NCBI GenBank assembly: GCA_043818215.1
Contig: JBDRGC010000076.1
Coordinates: 1-5,704, forward strand
From: JBDRGC01 sp043818215
Lineage (GTDB): Bacteria > Chloroflexota > Anaerolineae > Anaerolineales > UBA11858
Direction: 5' to 3'
DNA: 5,704 bases
The position numbers and the translations under genes are program-made. Under the pieces are notes generated by a model that did not search any database, was not told where the DNA came from, and saw only the letters and a program-made list of their open reading frames with translations. Of this stretch, positions 1 through 5,608 are shown in pieces (within the stretch, counting starts at the first letter, position 1; every line of letters begins with the position of its first letter).

Positions 1-34
1 AACTGCTCCACCAATTTTGACGGTTTGCTTTCAT
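1..34 (-). CDS. 5' end of an unidentified gene, cut by the window edge
   Basis: Only the first 11 complete codons are visible, reading MKANRQNWWSS. The start is supported by a textbook Shine-Dalgarno AGGAG at 46-42, 7 nt before the ATG at 34-32. It follows the primase-helicase stop codon by 70 nt on the same strand, so it is probably co-transcribed. A perfect -35-like TTGACA lies in the gap at 95-90, but no good -10 box sits 16-18 nt downstream (best is GATGCT, 3 of 6), so a separate promoter is not claimed. The product cannot be identified from so few residues. The tryptophan-rich start is only an observation. Confidence 0.6.
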   Translation of the reverse strand, partial: MKANRQNWWSS

Positions 35-104
35 AGTCGCGCTCCTTTGTGTTTCTGCGTGACCCAAGCATCCATCTAAATGGCAGATATGTCAACTCAT
101 TTGC

Positions 105-2591
105 TTATTCAGTTTTTAAGGTGCGAAATTTAGGCTTAGCCTGCTTTTGCGCTTTTTCCAATGCCTCCCGGGGCGGCTCCCCCTTGCGGGGCAGTACATC
201 GCCGCGGTCGATGGGAATATAGATCATGCGTGCAACCGTGCTTTCGCCGGTCAGGGGCAGTTCTGCGGTCGAGATCACCATTCCCCGCGGGGACTCGGTA
301 CCCTTCTGATAGTTTCTCGACCGTCCACGTCCCTTCCGGTTTCCAACTGCCCGGACGATTTTCTGCGCTGTATTGTGCATCTCACGGGCTTTCCGGGTAC
401 TGTGAAACTGCGGAGCAAAGTCGTCAACAACAATAGGCGCATCTTTGGCAGCGAAAAGGCTTTCTTCGATATGCTTTTCTGTGTCGTCCCACCCTATCGG
501 GGCATGGTATTGTCGCCCATTGATGAAGTGTTGCCCGACATGGGTCAAGGCCAGGTGCGCAATGGTAGATTTTCCAGTCCGGGTTCCACCATAGAGCCAT
601 AGGAGTGTATAGAGTGCCTTGACGGACGTGAACGGGCTGGCATATATCGCTGCCCAGATAGGAGCGGTGACACTGAGCGGTCCCAGTTTGAGAAAATCCA
701 AGCTGGCGCGTACGGCTGCTGCCAATGCCTTGCAAGTGGGCGGTGCAGGCAGGGCATAGCGCTGTAAATTGTCATTCAGATCAACTCGAATGGAGTCATC
801 GAAGCCGTCCTCTGTGATCCGGCCTGTAGTGGTCAGATAGCTGCGTTCGCCATCAATCATCGTCCATCCGGTATGAGTGTAAACCCGTTCTTGGATCATG
901 GTATCCAGAGATACCTCCTGAACTGCGCGCACAACCAGATAATGTTTGCTGCGCGGAACGTACAGAACTGGTCGTGCCCCCCAATATCTGCCAATCCATC
1001 TCAATTCGGCGAATTCATTCGCATCAACTTCGACCTCGGGGAAGACTTCGCCGGTTGCCAGACCGCCCTTAACTACATAGCGCACTTCGGGCATGTTCAA
1101 TCCGTCGATGACAGATGTTTCGCGGATGATTGTCATGTAGAAGTTTCCCAGGGGTTCCCCCAGAAAGCATAGGCGTCCATCTTTGATGGTAGAGAGAATC
1201 GGTGGTGCATCCCTAGATTTTTGCTCTGCGTCGCTCATCAAAGCGCGCAGTTCTTTGCGGGACATTCCTAGTGCTCGCTGCGTCTTTTGCAAGTAGCGGG
1301 GTTCCAATTCTTTTGGCAATCGCTTGAGCATGGCAACAATCTCACCAGTGAGCTGCTGCAATTCGTGAGGTGTGGCAGACCTGGTTCGACGGATGCGAAG
1401 GTCGAGTACCGGCGTGCTGGCCTGCAACATGGCGGTGACAAGCTGCGGATCACCACTATGCTGCAAGTACTCGTTAGCATCTTTGTAGTCATCGAAGGGA
1501 TCGACCAGCATCGTCAATGGCCCCAACTCCTGGGCTAATTTAGCCTGGTTTTTTAGCCCGGCTTCATCACCATCCAAAGCCAGGTAGACCACCGGTCGCT
1601 GTTTGAGTTGGCGCAGGTCGTCTTCGGGGATATGTCCCAGGCCGCACAACGCCCAGGAGGTGAAGCCAAGTTGCCGGGAGCTTTCAGCATCTGCCGGGCC
1701 TTCGCAGAGGATGACTTCGCGCACAGTGGGCACTTCGGCTTTGTAGAGTTGGCGGTCGCCGGGCAGGTTGCGGGATTTGTCTTTGGGGTTGATGGGGTCG
1801 AGGGCACGGGATGAAAAGTAGGTCACGCCTTCGAGTGGGGGCAGGTGGTTTTCGTGCCACAGACAGGTTTTGCCGTAATGCCAGGTTTGCGTTTTGCATT
1901 CGGTGCATTCTCTTAGTTTTGCACCGGTATAAGGTCGGTGTGGATAGATCAGCCAACCCGTGGGGGCAGCTTTGTCGCCGTCGCTGTTGGCGGTGAAATC
2001 GCGCCCGTCTTTGCGTACAAGGCCAGTCTTGCGGGCAATTGTCATGTCTGCCCCGGCCTGTTCCAGATGATCCCGCAGTCCGGTGCTGCCATCGGAGAAT
2101 CCCCACCCGGCCATGCGTAATACATCATCAGTGAAGCCCCGGCTGTGGGCGTAGACCAGGGCAGCTTTACCCGCCTCCGACCACATTTGATCGGCGAAGT
2201 ACCCTGCGGTCGGTTCGAGGATGTCGCTGCGCTGGCGTTGTTCCGCGTACGCTTTGGCAGCTTCTGGGGTGAAGCCGAGGTCATCCAGACTCAGATTTGC
2301 GTCATCAGCCAGCCATTTCACAGCGGCGATGAAATCCAGGTTTTCTGCGGCCATGACGAAACTAATGGCGTCACCGCCTGTGTTGCATTCTGACCAGCAG
2401 CGCCAGCGTTGGCGGCCATCATTGCCTGTGTAGATTTGGAAAGCTGTTGGATTGTCCCCGCCGTGGATGGGGCACTTGCCGCGGGCTTCTCCCCGGCCAG
2501 TTTTGTGGGTTAGCGTAGTTCCTGCTTTCTCGGCCAGGTTGGACAGACTGACAGCTTCGAGCAGTTTGTTGATATTCAGTTTCGTAGACAT
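105..2591 (-). CDS. Primase-helicase: CHC2 zinc finger, Toprim domain and C-terminal P-loop ATPase (828 aa)
   Basis: This is probably a fused primase and replicative-helicase-like protein that primes and unwinds DNA for a mobile element. Residues about 35-100 form a CHC2-type zinc finger (C40, H43, C65, C69) followed by the usual GGDAISFV signature; the second cysteine pair is CxxxC rather than CxxC. Residues about 290-375 form a Toprim domain with E297 and D340/D342, ending in KDANEYL. A further C229/C232/C243/H246 cluster lies between the two. Residues about 560-600 (YTHTGW...YLTTTGRI) resemble the region before the ATPase in DUF927-like phage and plasmid proteins. The ATPase has Walker A GGTRTGKST (668-676) and Walker B PIVVDDF (719-725). 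The protein stops about 30 residues after the last ATPase motif, which looks short. The ATG at 2591 is chosen because GGAG lies 10 nt upstream and the CHC2 domain begins soon after. In-frame ATGs at 2633 and 2687 would add residues encoded by hairpin and homopolymer DNA. Confidence 0.88.
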   Translation of the reverse strand: MSTKLNINKLLEAVSLSNLAEKAGTTLTHKTGRGEARGKCPIHGGDNPTAFQIYTGNDGRQRWRCWSECNTGGDAISFVMAAENLDFIAAVKWLADDANLSLDDLGFTPEAAKAYAEQRQRSDILEPTAGYFADQMWSEAGKAALVYAHSRGFTDDVLRMAGWGFSDGSTGLRDHLEQAGADMTIARKTGLVRKDGRDFTANSDGDKAAPTGWLIYPHRPYTGAKLRECTECKTQTWHYGKTCLWHENHLPPLEGVTYFSSRALDPINPKDKSRNLPGDRQLYKAEVPTVREVILCEGPADAESSRQLGFTSWALCGLGHIPEDDLRQLKQRPVVYLALDGDEAGLKNQAKLAQELGPLTMLVDPFDDYKDANEYLQHSGDPQLVTAMLQASTPVLDLRIRRTRSATPHELQQLTGEIVAMLKRLPKELEPRYLQKTQRALGMSRKELRALMSDAEQKSRDAPPILSTIKDGRLCFLGEPLGNFYMTIIRETSVIDGLNMPEVRYVVKGGLATGEVFPEVEVDANEFAELRWIGRYWGARPVLYVPRSKHYLVVRAVQEVSLDTMIQERVYTHTGWTMIDGERSYLTTTGRITEDGFDDSIRVDLNDNLQRYALPAPPTCKALAAAVRASLDFLKLGPLSVTAPIWAAIYASPFTSVKALYTLLWLYGGTRTGKSTIAHLALTHVGQHFINGRQYHAPIGWDDTEKHIEESLFAAKDAPIVVDDFAPQFHSTRKAREMHNTAQKIVRAVGNRKGRGRSRNYQKGTESPRGMVISTAELPLTGESTVARMIYIPIDRGDVLPRKGEPPREALEKAQKQAKPKFRTLKTE

Positions 2592-2601
2592 TTGTGATAT
2601 A

Positions 2602-2605
2602 CTCC
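2602..2605 (-). promoter_or_regulatory. Ribosome binding site that decides the primase-helicase start
   Basis: GGAG lies 10 nt before the ATG at 2591-2589. Neither of the two in-frame upstream ATGs has a comparable free site: the one at 2633 has only a GGAG located in the loop of a stable hairpin, and the one at 2687 has no clear site. This supports 2591 as the main start. Confidence 0.6.
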
Positions 2606-2633
2606 ATGTAAATATTAGTGTTTTTTGTGGCAT

Positions 2634-2657
2634 CGCCCCGGTATCTCCACCGGGGCG
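2634..2657. repeat. GC-rich hairpin between the 110-aa gene and the primase gene
   Basis: CGCCCCGGT and ACCGGGGCG form a perfect 9-bp stem around a 6-nt loop. In the minus-strand transcript the loop reads GGAGAU, so it displays a Shine-Dalgarno-like GGAG, and an in-frame ATG (2633-2631) follows the stem directly. No U-tract follows the stem in either direction (on the minus strand the next run is A-rich), so it is not a canonical Rho-independent terminator. A role in translation control, RNA processing or transcript stability is possible but is inference. Confidence 0.6.
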
Positions 2658-2668
2658 GTTCCGTTTCT

Positions 2669-2677
2669 GGGGGGGGG
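2669..2677. repeat. Homopolymer of nine G (nine C on the coding strand)
   Basis: Nine consecutive G on the plus strand lie between the stop codon of the 110-aa gene and the hairpin. Such tracts are slippage-prone in replication and error-prone in sequencing. A one-base length change would break the frame between the ATG at 2687 and the primase gene, but would not affect the chosen start at 2591. Confidence 0.7.
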
Positions 2678-2683
2678 CAACTA

Positions 2684-3016
2684 TCATTTGCCAGTTTTTG
2701 GCGCTTTGGCTAAAACGGTGGACAAAGTCTTTGCCCTAACTTGATCGTAAACAATCCGGTACACCGTGATTTTTGTATGGCGTTTCCCAACGTTTTCCAG
2801 GCGGGAGAAACGTGATACGCCCTGCTCCCATCCGATAGAACTATCAACGATAAGGCCAGTGATCGCAGCTAAGTCCAGTCCATTGCGCAGTACCAGCAGA
2901 GCGCGGCGGTCTCCGTTTTCTGCATAGTATTTGCGATGTTCTACGCCACCGTTGCCGTACCACTCATTGATCAGACTGAAGCGGGCAGCTCCCTTGGGGT
3001 CGATTATTAGCAGCAT
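2684..3016 (-). CDS. Hypothetical protein, 110 aa, between the phased repeat array and the primase gene
   Basis: I do not recognise this family. The ATG at 3016 is preceded by AAGGA with 5-nt spacing, and the protein then begins MLLIIDPKGAARFSL. An in-frame TTG at 3043 with GGGAG 4 nt upstream could add nine mostly basic residues. The protein is soluble-looking, with no membrane segment or signal peptide. It has alternating hydrophobic stretches (ALLVLRNGLDLAAITGLIV and KITVYRIVYDQV) suggesting a small mixed alpha/beta fold, and a basic C-terminus (KAPKTGK). There are no cysteines and no evident catalytic motif. It is the first gene after the repeat array, so array-bound protein could affect its expression. 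Its TGA overlaps an ATG (ATGA, 2687-2684) that is in frame with the primase gene, which hints at coupling although that start is not preferred. It may be a replication accessory protein, but only its position suggests this. Confidence 0.7.
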   Translation of the reverse strand: MLLIIDPKGAARFSLINEWYGNGGVEHRKYYAENGDRRALLVLRNGLDLAAITGLIVDSSIGWEQGVSRFSRLENVGKRHTKITVYRIVYDQVRAKTLSTVLAKAPKTGK

Positions 3017-3046
3017 TTTTATCCTTTTTTGGCGTTTTCTCAATTT

Positions 3047-3067
3047 GCTCCCTGAGCCGCCAGGAGC
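3047..3067. repeat. Small imperfect hairpin upstream of the 110-aa gene
   Basis: Seven base pairs with one bulged base (3052) and a 6-nt loop (3055-3060). In the minus-strand transcript its 3' arm contains the GGGAG that would serve the alternative TTG start at 3043, so it could hide that site. It is weak and may be chance. Confidence 0.25.
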
Positions 3068-3153
3068 GATTCTGCGGGACGATGACTTTTCCAGGTCAAA
3101 TCATAAGCGTAGGGTTATTTGCGGCGTTTCTGGGGCGATTGGGCGGGATGGTG

Positions 3154-3237
3154 CTATCCCGCACACTATCCCAACGCCTAGCACTAGCCTAGCCACCACC
3201 TAGTCGATACCTGGCCAGTGGCTAGGTTCTGGGATAG
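3154..3237. promoter_or_regulatory. Helically phased repeat array, candidate partition site (parS) or RHH-type operator
   Basis: The only large non-coding gap (3017-3289) contains short motifs at near-helical spacing: CTATCCC at 3154-3160 and 3166-3172, CCTAG at 3177, 3188 and 3199, CCTGG at 3210, GCTAG at 3221, and an inverted GGGATAG at 3231-3237. Successive units are 11-12 bp apart, so they face the same side of the helix. CTAG, a tetranucleotide scarce in many bacterial genomes, occurs five times between 3178 and 3225. Known RHH partition proteins (the ParG, Omega and CopG-like groups) bind arrays of short repeats next to their own genes, and this array lies just downstream of parA and an RHH-like gene. 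A weak -10-like TAGAAT (3254-3249) without a good -35 lies at its upstream edge, so an operator role is also possible. The array is seen directly; the function is inferred. Confidence 0.6.
3166..3237. repeat. Inverted repeat bounding the core of the phased array
   Basis: The 17-bp arms at 3166-3182 and 3221-3237 match at 14 of 17 positions as reverse complements, with the pattern CTATCCC-A-N3-CCTAGC. Further nested inverted pairs are 3188-3195 with 3219-3226 (CCTAGCCA/TGGCTAGG), 3196-3202 with 3235-3241 (CCACCTA/TAGGTGG), and the palindrome CTGGCCAG at 3211-3218. The nesting gives the array an overall two-fold symmetry. Confidence 0.75.
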
Positions 3238-3289
3238 GTGGCTTGAGTATTCTATTGATTTCGCGAGAAAAAAACATAATCCAACTCCA

Positions 3290-3910
3290 TCAGTAAAGAG
3301 TTTTGATGCCCGACGATTGCGGATTTGGGTTCAGCTGCCCGCTGGCTAATTGCTCAAGACTATGTTCGATTAGCTTATTCGCCACTTGCCAGATAGGATG
3401 ATTGCGAGCCAGAGTTTTTAACTGATCCCAGGTTTCATCAGGGATTCCTCGATAGGTAGTGTGTACTAAATTCAAGCGATCCTTCCGGGATTTACGCGGC
3501 CGCTGCTCATTTGGGTAAAGCGTCAACCCTGTTTGATCCAAATGGGATTCAAAGATCAAGTAGCCGTTGGCTACTTGATCCAAACCGTATTCCAGCAGGT
3601 AGCGCACCAACTCGTACTCTGGCACATTCAGCGCATCCGTATATTTCTTGATTCTCTGTTTGTTCTCCGGGAGCAGTGACAACCAGCGGGATTTTGCGCG
3701 CTGGCGAGTATCTTTCTTCCGTTTCTTCGGCTGCCAATCGGCGGTGGGGATACTGGTAATGTGCGAGCGTTGGTCGGGTTCAGGCTGGATTTTTGCGGCG
3801 TCTAATGATCCCCAGGGCGCAGCTTGTGGTTGCGCCAACCCTGATGCTGGGGTCGATTCTGGGGCCAATTGTTCGTCTTGATTTGCAAACGGATTACGGG
3901 CACGGGGCAT
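3290..3910 (-). CDS. Tandem ribbon-helix-helix-like protein, probable ParA partner (206 aa)
   Basis: This is probably the centromere- and operator-binding partner of the ParA encoded just upstream. GAGGAG lies 6 nt before the ATG at 3910, and the parA stop is only 13 nt away. Residues 1-60 are low-complexity, rich in Pro, Gln and Ala, and probably disordered. A strongly basic stretch (61-74) precedes a first segment at about 75-118 (LPENKQRIKKY...LLEYGLDQVANGYL). A second basic stretch (138-146) precedes a similar segment at about 153-193 (IPDETWDQLKTLAR...LIEHSLEQLASGQL). Each segment reads as a short strand followed by two helices, as in the RHH/Arc-MetJ fold, so the protein appears to be an internal duplication. 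In the ParG family a flexible N-terminal tail with an arginine stimulates the ParA ATPase; the tail here (MPRARNPF) could serve similarly. No HTH or ParB-family CTPase motif is visible. The RHH assignment rests on pattern only. Confidence 0.75.
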   Translation of the reverse strand: MPRARNPFANQDEQLAPESTPASGLAQPQAAPWGSLDAAKIQPEPDQRSHITSIPTADWQPKKRKKDTRQRAKSRWLSLLPENKQRIKKYTDALNVPEYELVRYLLEYGLDQVANGYLIFESHLDQTGLTLYPNEQRPRKSRKDRLNLVHTTYRGIPDETWDQLKTLARNHPIWQVANKLIEHSLEQLASGQLNPNPQSSGIKTLY

Positions 3911-3923
3911 AGTTTTCTCCTCT

Positions 3924-4724
3924 TTAGTGGGTTTTGGCGATAATATTCGATAGCTTCTGATATTCATCCCTGGCACGTTGAGCATAACGATTGCTTTTGT
4001 TTTGGTCGGCATACTCGAAGATCGTTAGCCCTTCCGCAGATGCTCCCGCAAAAACGACGGATTGATGAATCGGGGGTAGAACGCTGTTCTGAAAAGCTTG
4101 CTCTAGCTGATTCATCGAATCACGCGCTGAACGGGTGCGATCATCGTAGAAGGTCGGCAGGATGCCCAACAGCTTACCGCTCCATGCTTTGCTGGTCACC
4201 AGGGCTTTCAGGTCTGCAATCACATTCGCTACCCCCTCGTTGCTGAGATACTCCATATTGGTCGGTATCACCGCCAGGTCAGCTGCCCACAAGGCTCGTT
4301 CCTGCAGGCCACCAATGGACGGAGATGTGTCGATCACCAAGTAATCCAAACCGTTGTGCATAAAGACATCCAGCGACTCGCGAATATGCGAGATCGAGGC
4401 CGGGGGATTACGGTTGATGACATCATTTTGCCCACGTACCGTCTCGTTGTTGCCGGGGATGTACCACAGGTTTGAGCGCCCGGTTGATCGTACCAATGAT
4501 TTGACGAAGTTGATCTCTACCTGATTCTTACGCCCCATTGTTAGCAGGTAATAAGTGCCATCATCCCGTGGACAGGAAAGTGCCGATGCGATCTGTGCCT
4601 GCGGGTCCAGATCAATCAATAGCACATCGTGACCAGCTAATGCCAAGCCGTGCGCTAAATTGACGGATGTGGTGGTCTTGCCAACGCCGCCTTTTTGGTT
4701 TGCGATGGTGATGATCTTAGTCAT
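3924..4724 (-). CDS. parA: ParA/Soj-family partition ATPase (266 aa)
   Basis: This is a deviant-Walker ATPase that segregates DNA by dimerising on the nucleoid with ATP and being released by its centromere-bound partner. The Walker A motif KGGVGKTTT at residues 11-19 has the signature lysine K11. The A' motif LIDLDPQAQ is at 36-44, Walker B LVIDTSPS at 129-136, and GILPTFYDDRT follows at 187-197. There is no N-terminal HTH domain, so it resembles Soj and other short ParA proteins rather than P1 ParA, and it is unlikely to act alone as a repressor. The length is normal for this group. The ATG at 4724 is chosen because GGAGG lies 9 nt upstream and the protein starts at the beta strand just before the P-loop; an upstream in-frame start at 4799 would lie inside the preceding gene. 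Its start overlaps the end of the HTH gene by 8 nt, implying coupled translation. Confidence 0.95.
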   Translation of the reverse strand: MTKIITIANQKGGVGKTTTSVNLAHGLALAGHDVLLIDLDPQAQIASALSCPRDDGTYYLLTMGRKNQVEINFVKSLVRSTGRSNLWYIPGNNETVRGQNDVINRNPPASISHIRESLDVFMHNGLDYLVIDTSPSIGGLQERALWAADLAVIPTNMEYLSNEGVANVIADLKALVTSKAWSGKLLGILPTFYDDRTRSARDSMNQLEQAFQNSVLPPIHQSVVFAGASAEGLTIFEYADQNKSNRYAQRARDEYQKLSNIIAKTH

Positions 4725-4914
4725 GTTGTAGTGCCTCCGTTTGTAGTTCTTCAATCCATTGCTGAATGCGATCAGGTTTATAACGCCATAAGTGGCCAAC
4801 TTGAAAGCCGGGAATTGTGCCCTGCCGAGATAACTTTCGGACAGTCTCTACCTTGATCTGGAGATACGCGGCAACGTCTTCGACTGTCCATAGATGTTCC
4901 TGTGAGTCGTTCAT
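4717..4914 (-). CDS. Excisionase-family (HTH_17-like) DNA-binding protein, 65 aa
   Basis: This is a small winged-helix/MerR-like DNA-binding protein. Residues about 8-54 fit the excisionase-family pattern: WTVEDVAAYLQIKVETVRKLSRQG forms the helix-turn-helix, and IPGFQVGHLWRYKPDRIQQWI gives the turn, wing and last helix. The length is normal for this family. GGGAG lies 6 nt before the ATG. The start overlaps the stop of the 87-aa gene as ATGA, and the end overlaps the parA start by 8 nt, so the three genes are likely translated as a unit. Members act as excision directionality factors, plasmid replication or copy-control proteins, or transcription regulators. Next to parA and without an integrase in view, a role as regulator of this cluster or as a replication-origin binding protein is plausible but not shown. 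The DNA target is unknown. Confidence 0.85.
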   Translation of the reverse strand: MNDSQEHLWTVEDVAAYLQIKVETVRKLSRQGTIPGFQVGHLWRYKPDRIQQWIEELQTEALQHD

Positions 4915-5174
4915 GGCTTGCTCCCGTTCATCCCCGGATCGAACGTCAGGTGGATATGCCGGGGGAGTACCGTCGGCGATACTTCGATATTCATGCCGTC
5001 AGCGACAGCGGACAGGACACCCAGGTTTATGCCCTGGGGTACTTCAGCCCGGTTGGGGACATTGCCGTACTTATTGGCGTAGTATGCGACGCCTTCGATG
5101 AGTGTTTGCACAGGGTATCCTTTCGGGTCATCTGCCTGCCAGATCATCCAGAAGATCAGATTTGCTCGTTTCAT
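4911..5174 (-). CDS. Hypothetical protein, 87 aa, translationally coupled to the HTH gene
   Basis: I do not recognise this family with confidence. The ATG at 5174 follows GGGAG with 6-nt spacing. The protein has a hydrophobic, tryptophan-containing start (MKRANLIFWMIWQADD), too short and too interrupted to be a convincing membrane helix. A central segment (VAYYANKYGNVPNRAEVPQG, residues 29-48) reads like a helix followed by a YGxxPNxAxVP turn, and the C-terminal segment IEVSPTVLPRHIHLTF looks like beta strands. No catalytic motif or cysteine is visible. Its TGA overlaps the ATG of the HTH gene (ATGA at 4914-4911), so the two products are probably made together. The 59-nt gap upstream holds only a 10-bp palindrome (ATCTGCAGAT, 5190-5199) and no clear promoter. 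Confidence 0.72.
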   Translation of the reverse strand: MKRANLIFWMIWQADDPKGYPVQTLIEGVAYYANKYGNVPNRAEVPQGINLGVLSAVADGMNIEVSPTVLPRHIHLTFDPGMNGSKP

Positions 5175-5233
5175 TGCGCACTCCCTATCATCTGCAGATT
5201 TAATGATGTATTTGTCTTTGTTAGTGTCCAGCT

Positions 5234-5476
5234 TCAGGCACCTGCCAGGGCTAACGTGGTGGTGGTTGTATCCGGGTTAGCATCGTAAGCGCGTCCGTTC
5301 CAACATACCTTCGTCTGCCCGGTGCGGATACTCTGAAACACTGTCCCGTCTGGGAATTGGGAATTGAGGTCATCTGCCCGGAACGTACGGCCAATCCAGA
5401 ATCTGTCGGGTGAGTCGATCACCGTCCAGGGGCGATAGCGAGGATTGACCGGATGGACCTTGTCTTTACGAGACAT
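5234..5476 (-). CDS. Hypothetical protein, 80 aa
   Basis: I do not recognise this protein. The ATG at 5476 is well supported by AGGAG with 7-nt spacing. The frame stays open upstream to 5674, but that part overlaps a zinc-ribbon gene in another frame and passes through an inverted repeat, so the short form is preferred. The sequence begins with a basic, proline-rich segment (MSRKDKVHPVNPRYRPW), followed by a probable small beta-rich domain (TVIDSPDRFWIGRTFRADDL, FPDGTVFQSI, TKVCWNGRAYD), and ends in a run of five threonines (TTTTTLALAGA). It has a single cysteine and no membrane segment. It heads the visible series of small genes before the HTH and parA genes, 59 nt from the next start, and is probably co-transcribed with them. 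Confidence 0.65.
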   Translation of the reverse strand: MSRKDKVHPVNPRYRPWTVIDSPDRFWIGRTFRADDLNSQFPDGTVFQSIRTGQTKVCWNGRAYDANPDTTTTTLALAGA

Positions 5477-5565
5477 ACTGATACTCCTGTGTCGGAATTG
5501 GTGTGTCATTGAATTGCAGCGGTATGCCCAGAGTGGAGCACGTCGCTTCTGACATGCCGGAAGCC

Positions 5566-5608
5566 CATCAGGTAATCCTGCCCCTATGCCTGGCAAGATT
5601 ACCTGATG
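5566..5608. repeat. Strong inverted repeat overlapping the stop of the zinc-ribbon gene
   Basis: CATCAGGTAATC (5566-5577) and GATTACCTGATG (5597-5608) are perfect 12-bp inverted copies. After one mismatch the stem continues with TGCC (5579-5582) and GGCA (5592-5595), leaving a 9-nt loop. Outside the 12-bp arms, after one more mismatch, two further bases pair (5563-5564 with 5610-5611). The minus-strand stop TAA (5601-5599) lies within one arm. No T-tract follows on the minus strand, and only a weak TTCTTT follows on the plus strand, so it is not a standard terminator. It could be an mRNA-protecting or processing hairpin, a protein-binding operator, or a recombination or single-strand origin element. 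Confidence 0.75.

Noticed and set aside
67..95. Promoter with a perfect TTGACA for the gene starting at 34
   Set aside because: No acceptable -10 box lies at 16-18 nt spacing; the gene is more likely read through from the primase gene.
147..1172. Open frames on the plus strand (147-602, 161-436, 873-1172)
   Set aside because: They lie wholly opposite the primase-helicase gene, show no recognisable domain, and are explained as antisense shadows of a motif-verified gene.
2634..2657. Rho-independent terminator
   Set aside because: The stem is strong but no U-tract follows it in either direction.
2452..3203. Plus-strand open frames across the primase start and the repeat array (2452-2739, 2931-3203)
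   Set aside because: They cross well-supported minus-strand starts and the phased repeat array, and have no domain signature.
3154..3237. CRISPR array
   Set aside because: The repeat units are only 5-7 bp with 5-6 bp spacers, much too short; the pattern fits protein-binding sites.
3911..4012. Longer RHH-like protein start at 4012
   Set aside because: The extension overlaps the end of parA, and the ATG at 3910 has GAGGAG at ideal spacing.
4725..4799. Longer ParA start at 4799
   Set aside because: It would add 25 residues entirely within the HTH gene, while the ATG at 4724 has a strong GGAGG and gives the normal ParA N-terminus.
4902..5288. Plus-strand open frame of 128 codons
   Set aside because: It is antisense to two minus-strand genes that have ribosome binding sites and a stop/start overlap, and it shows no domain.
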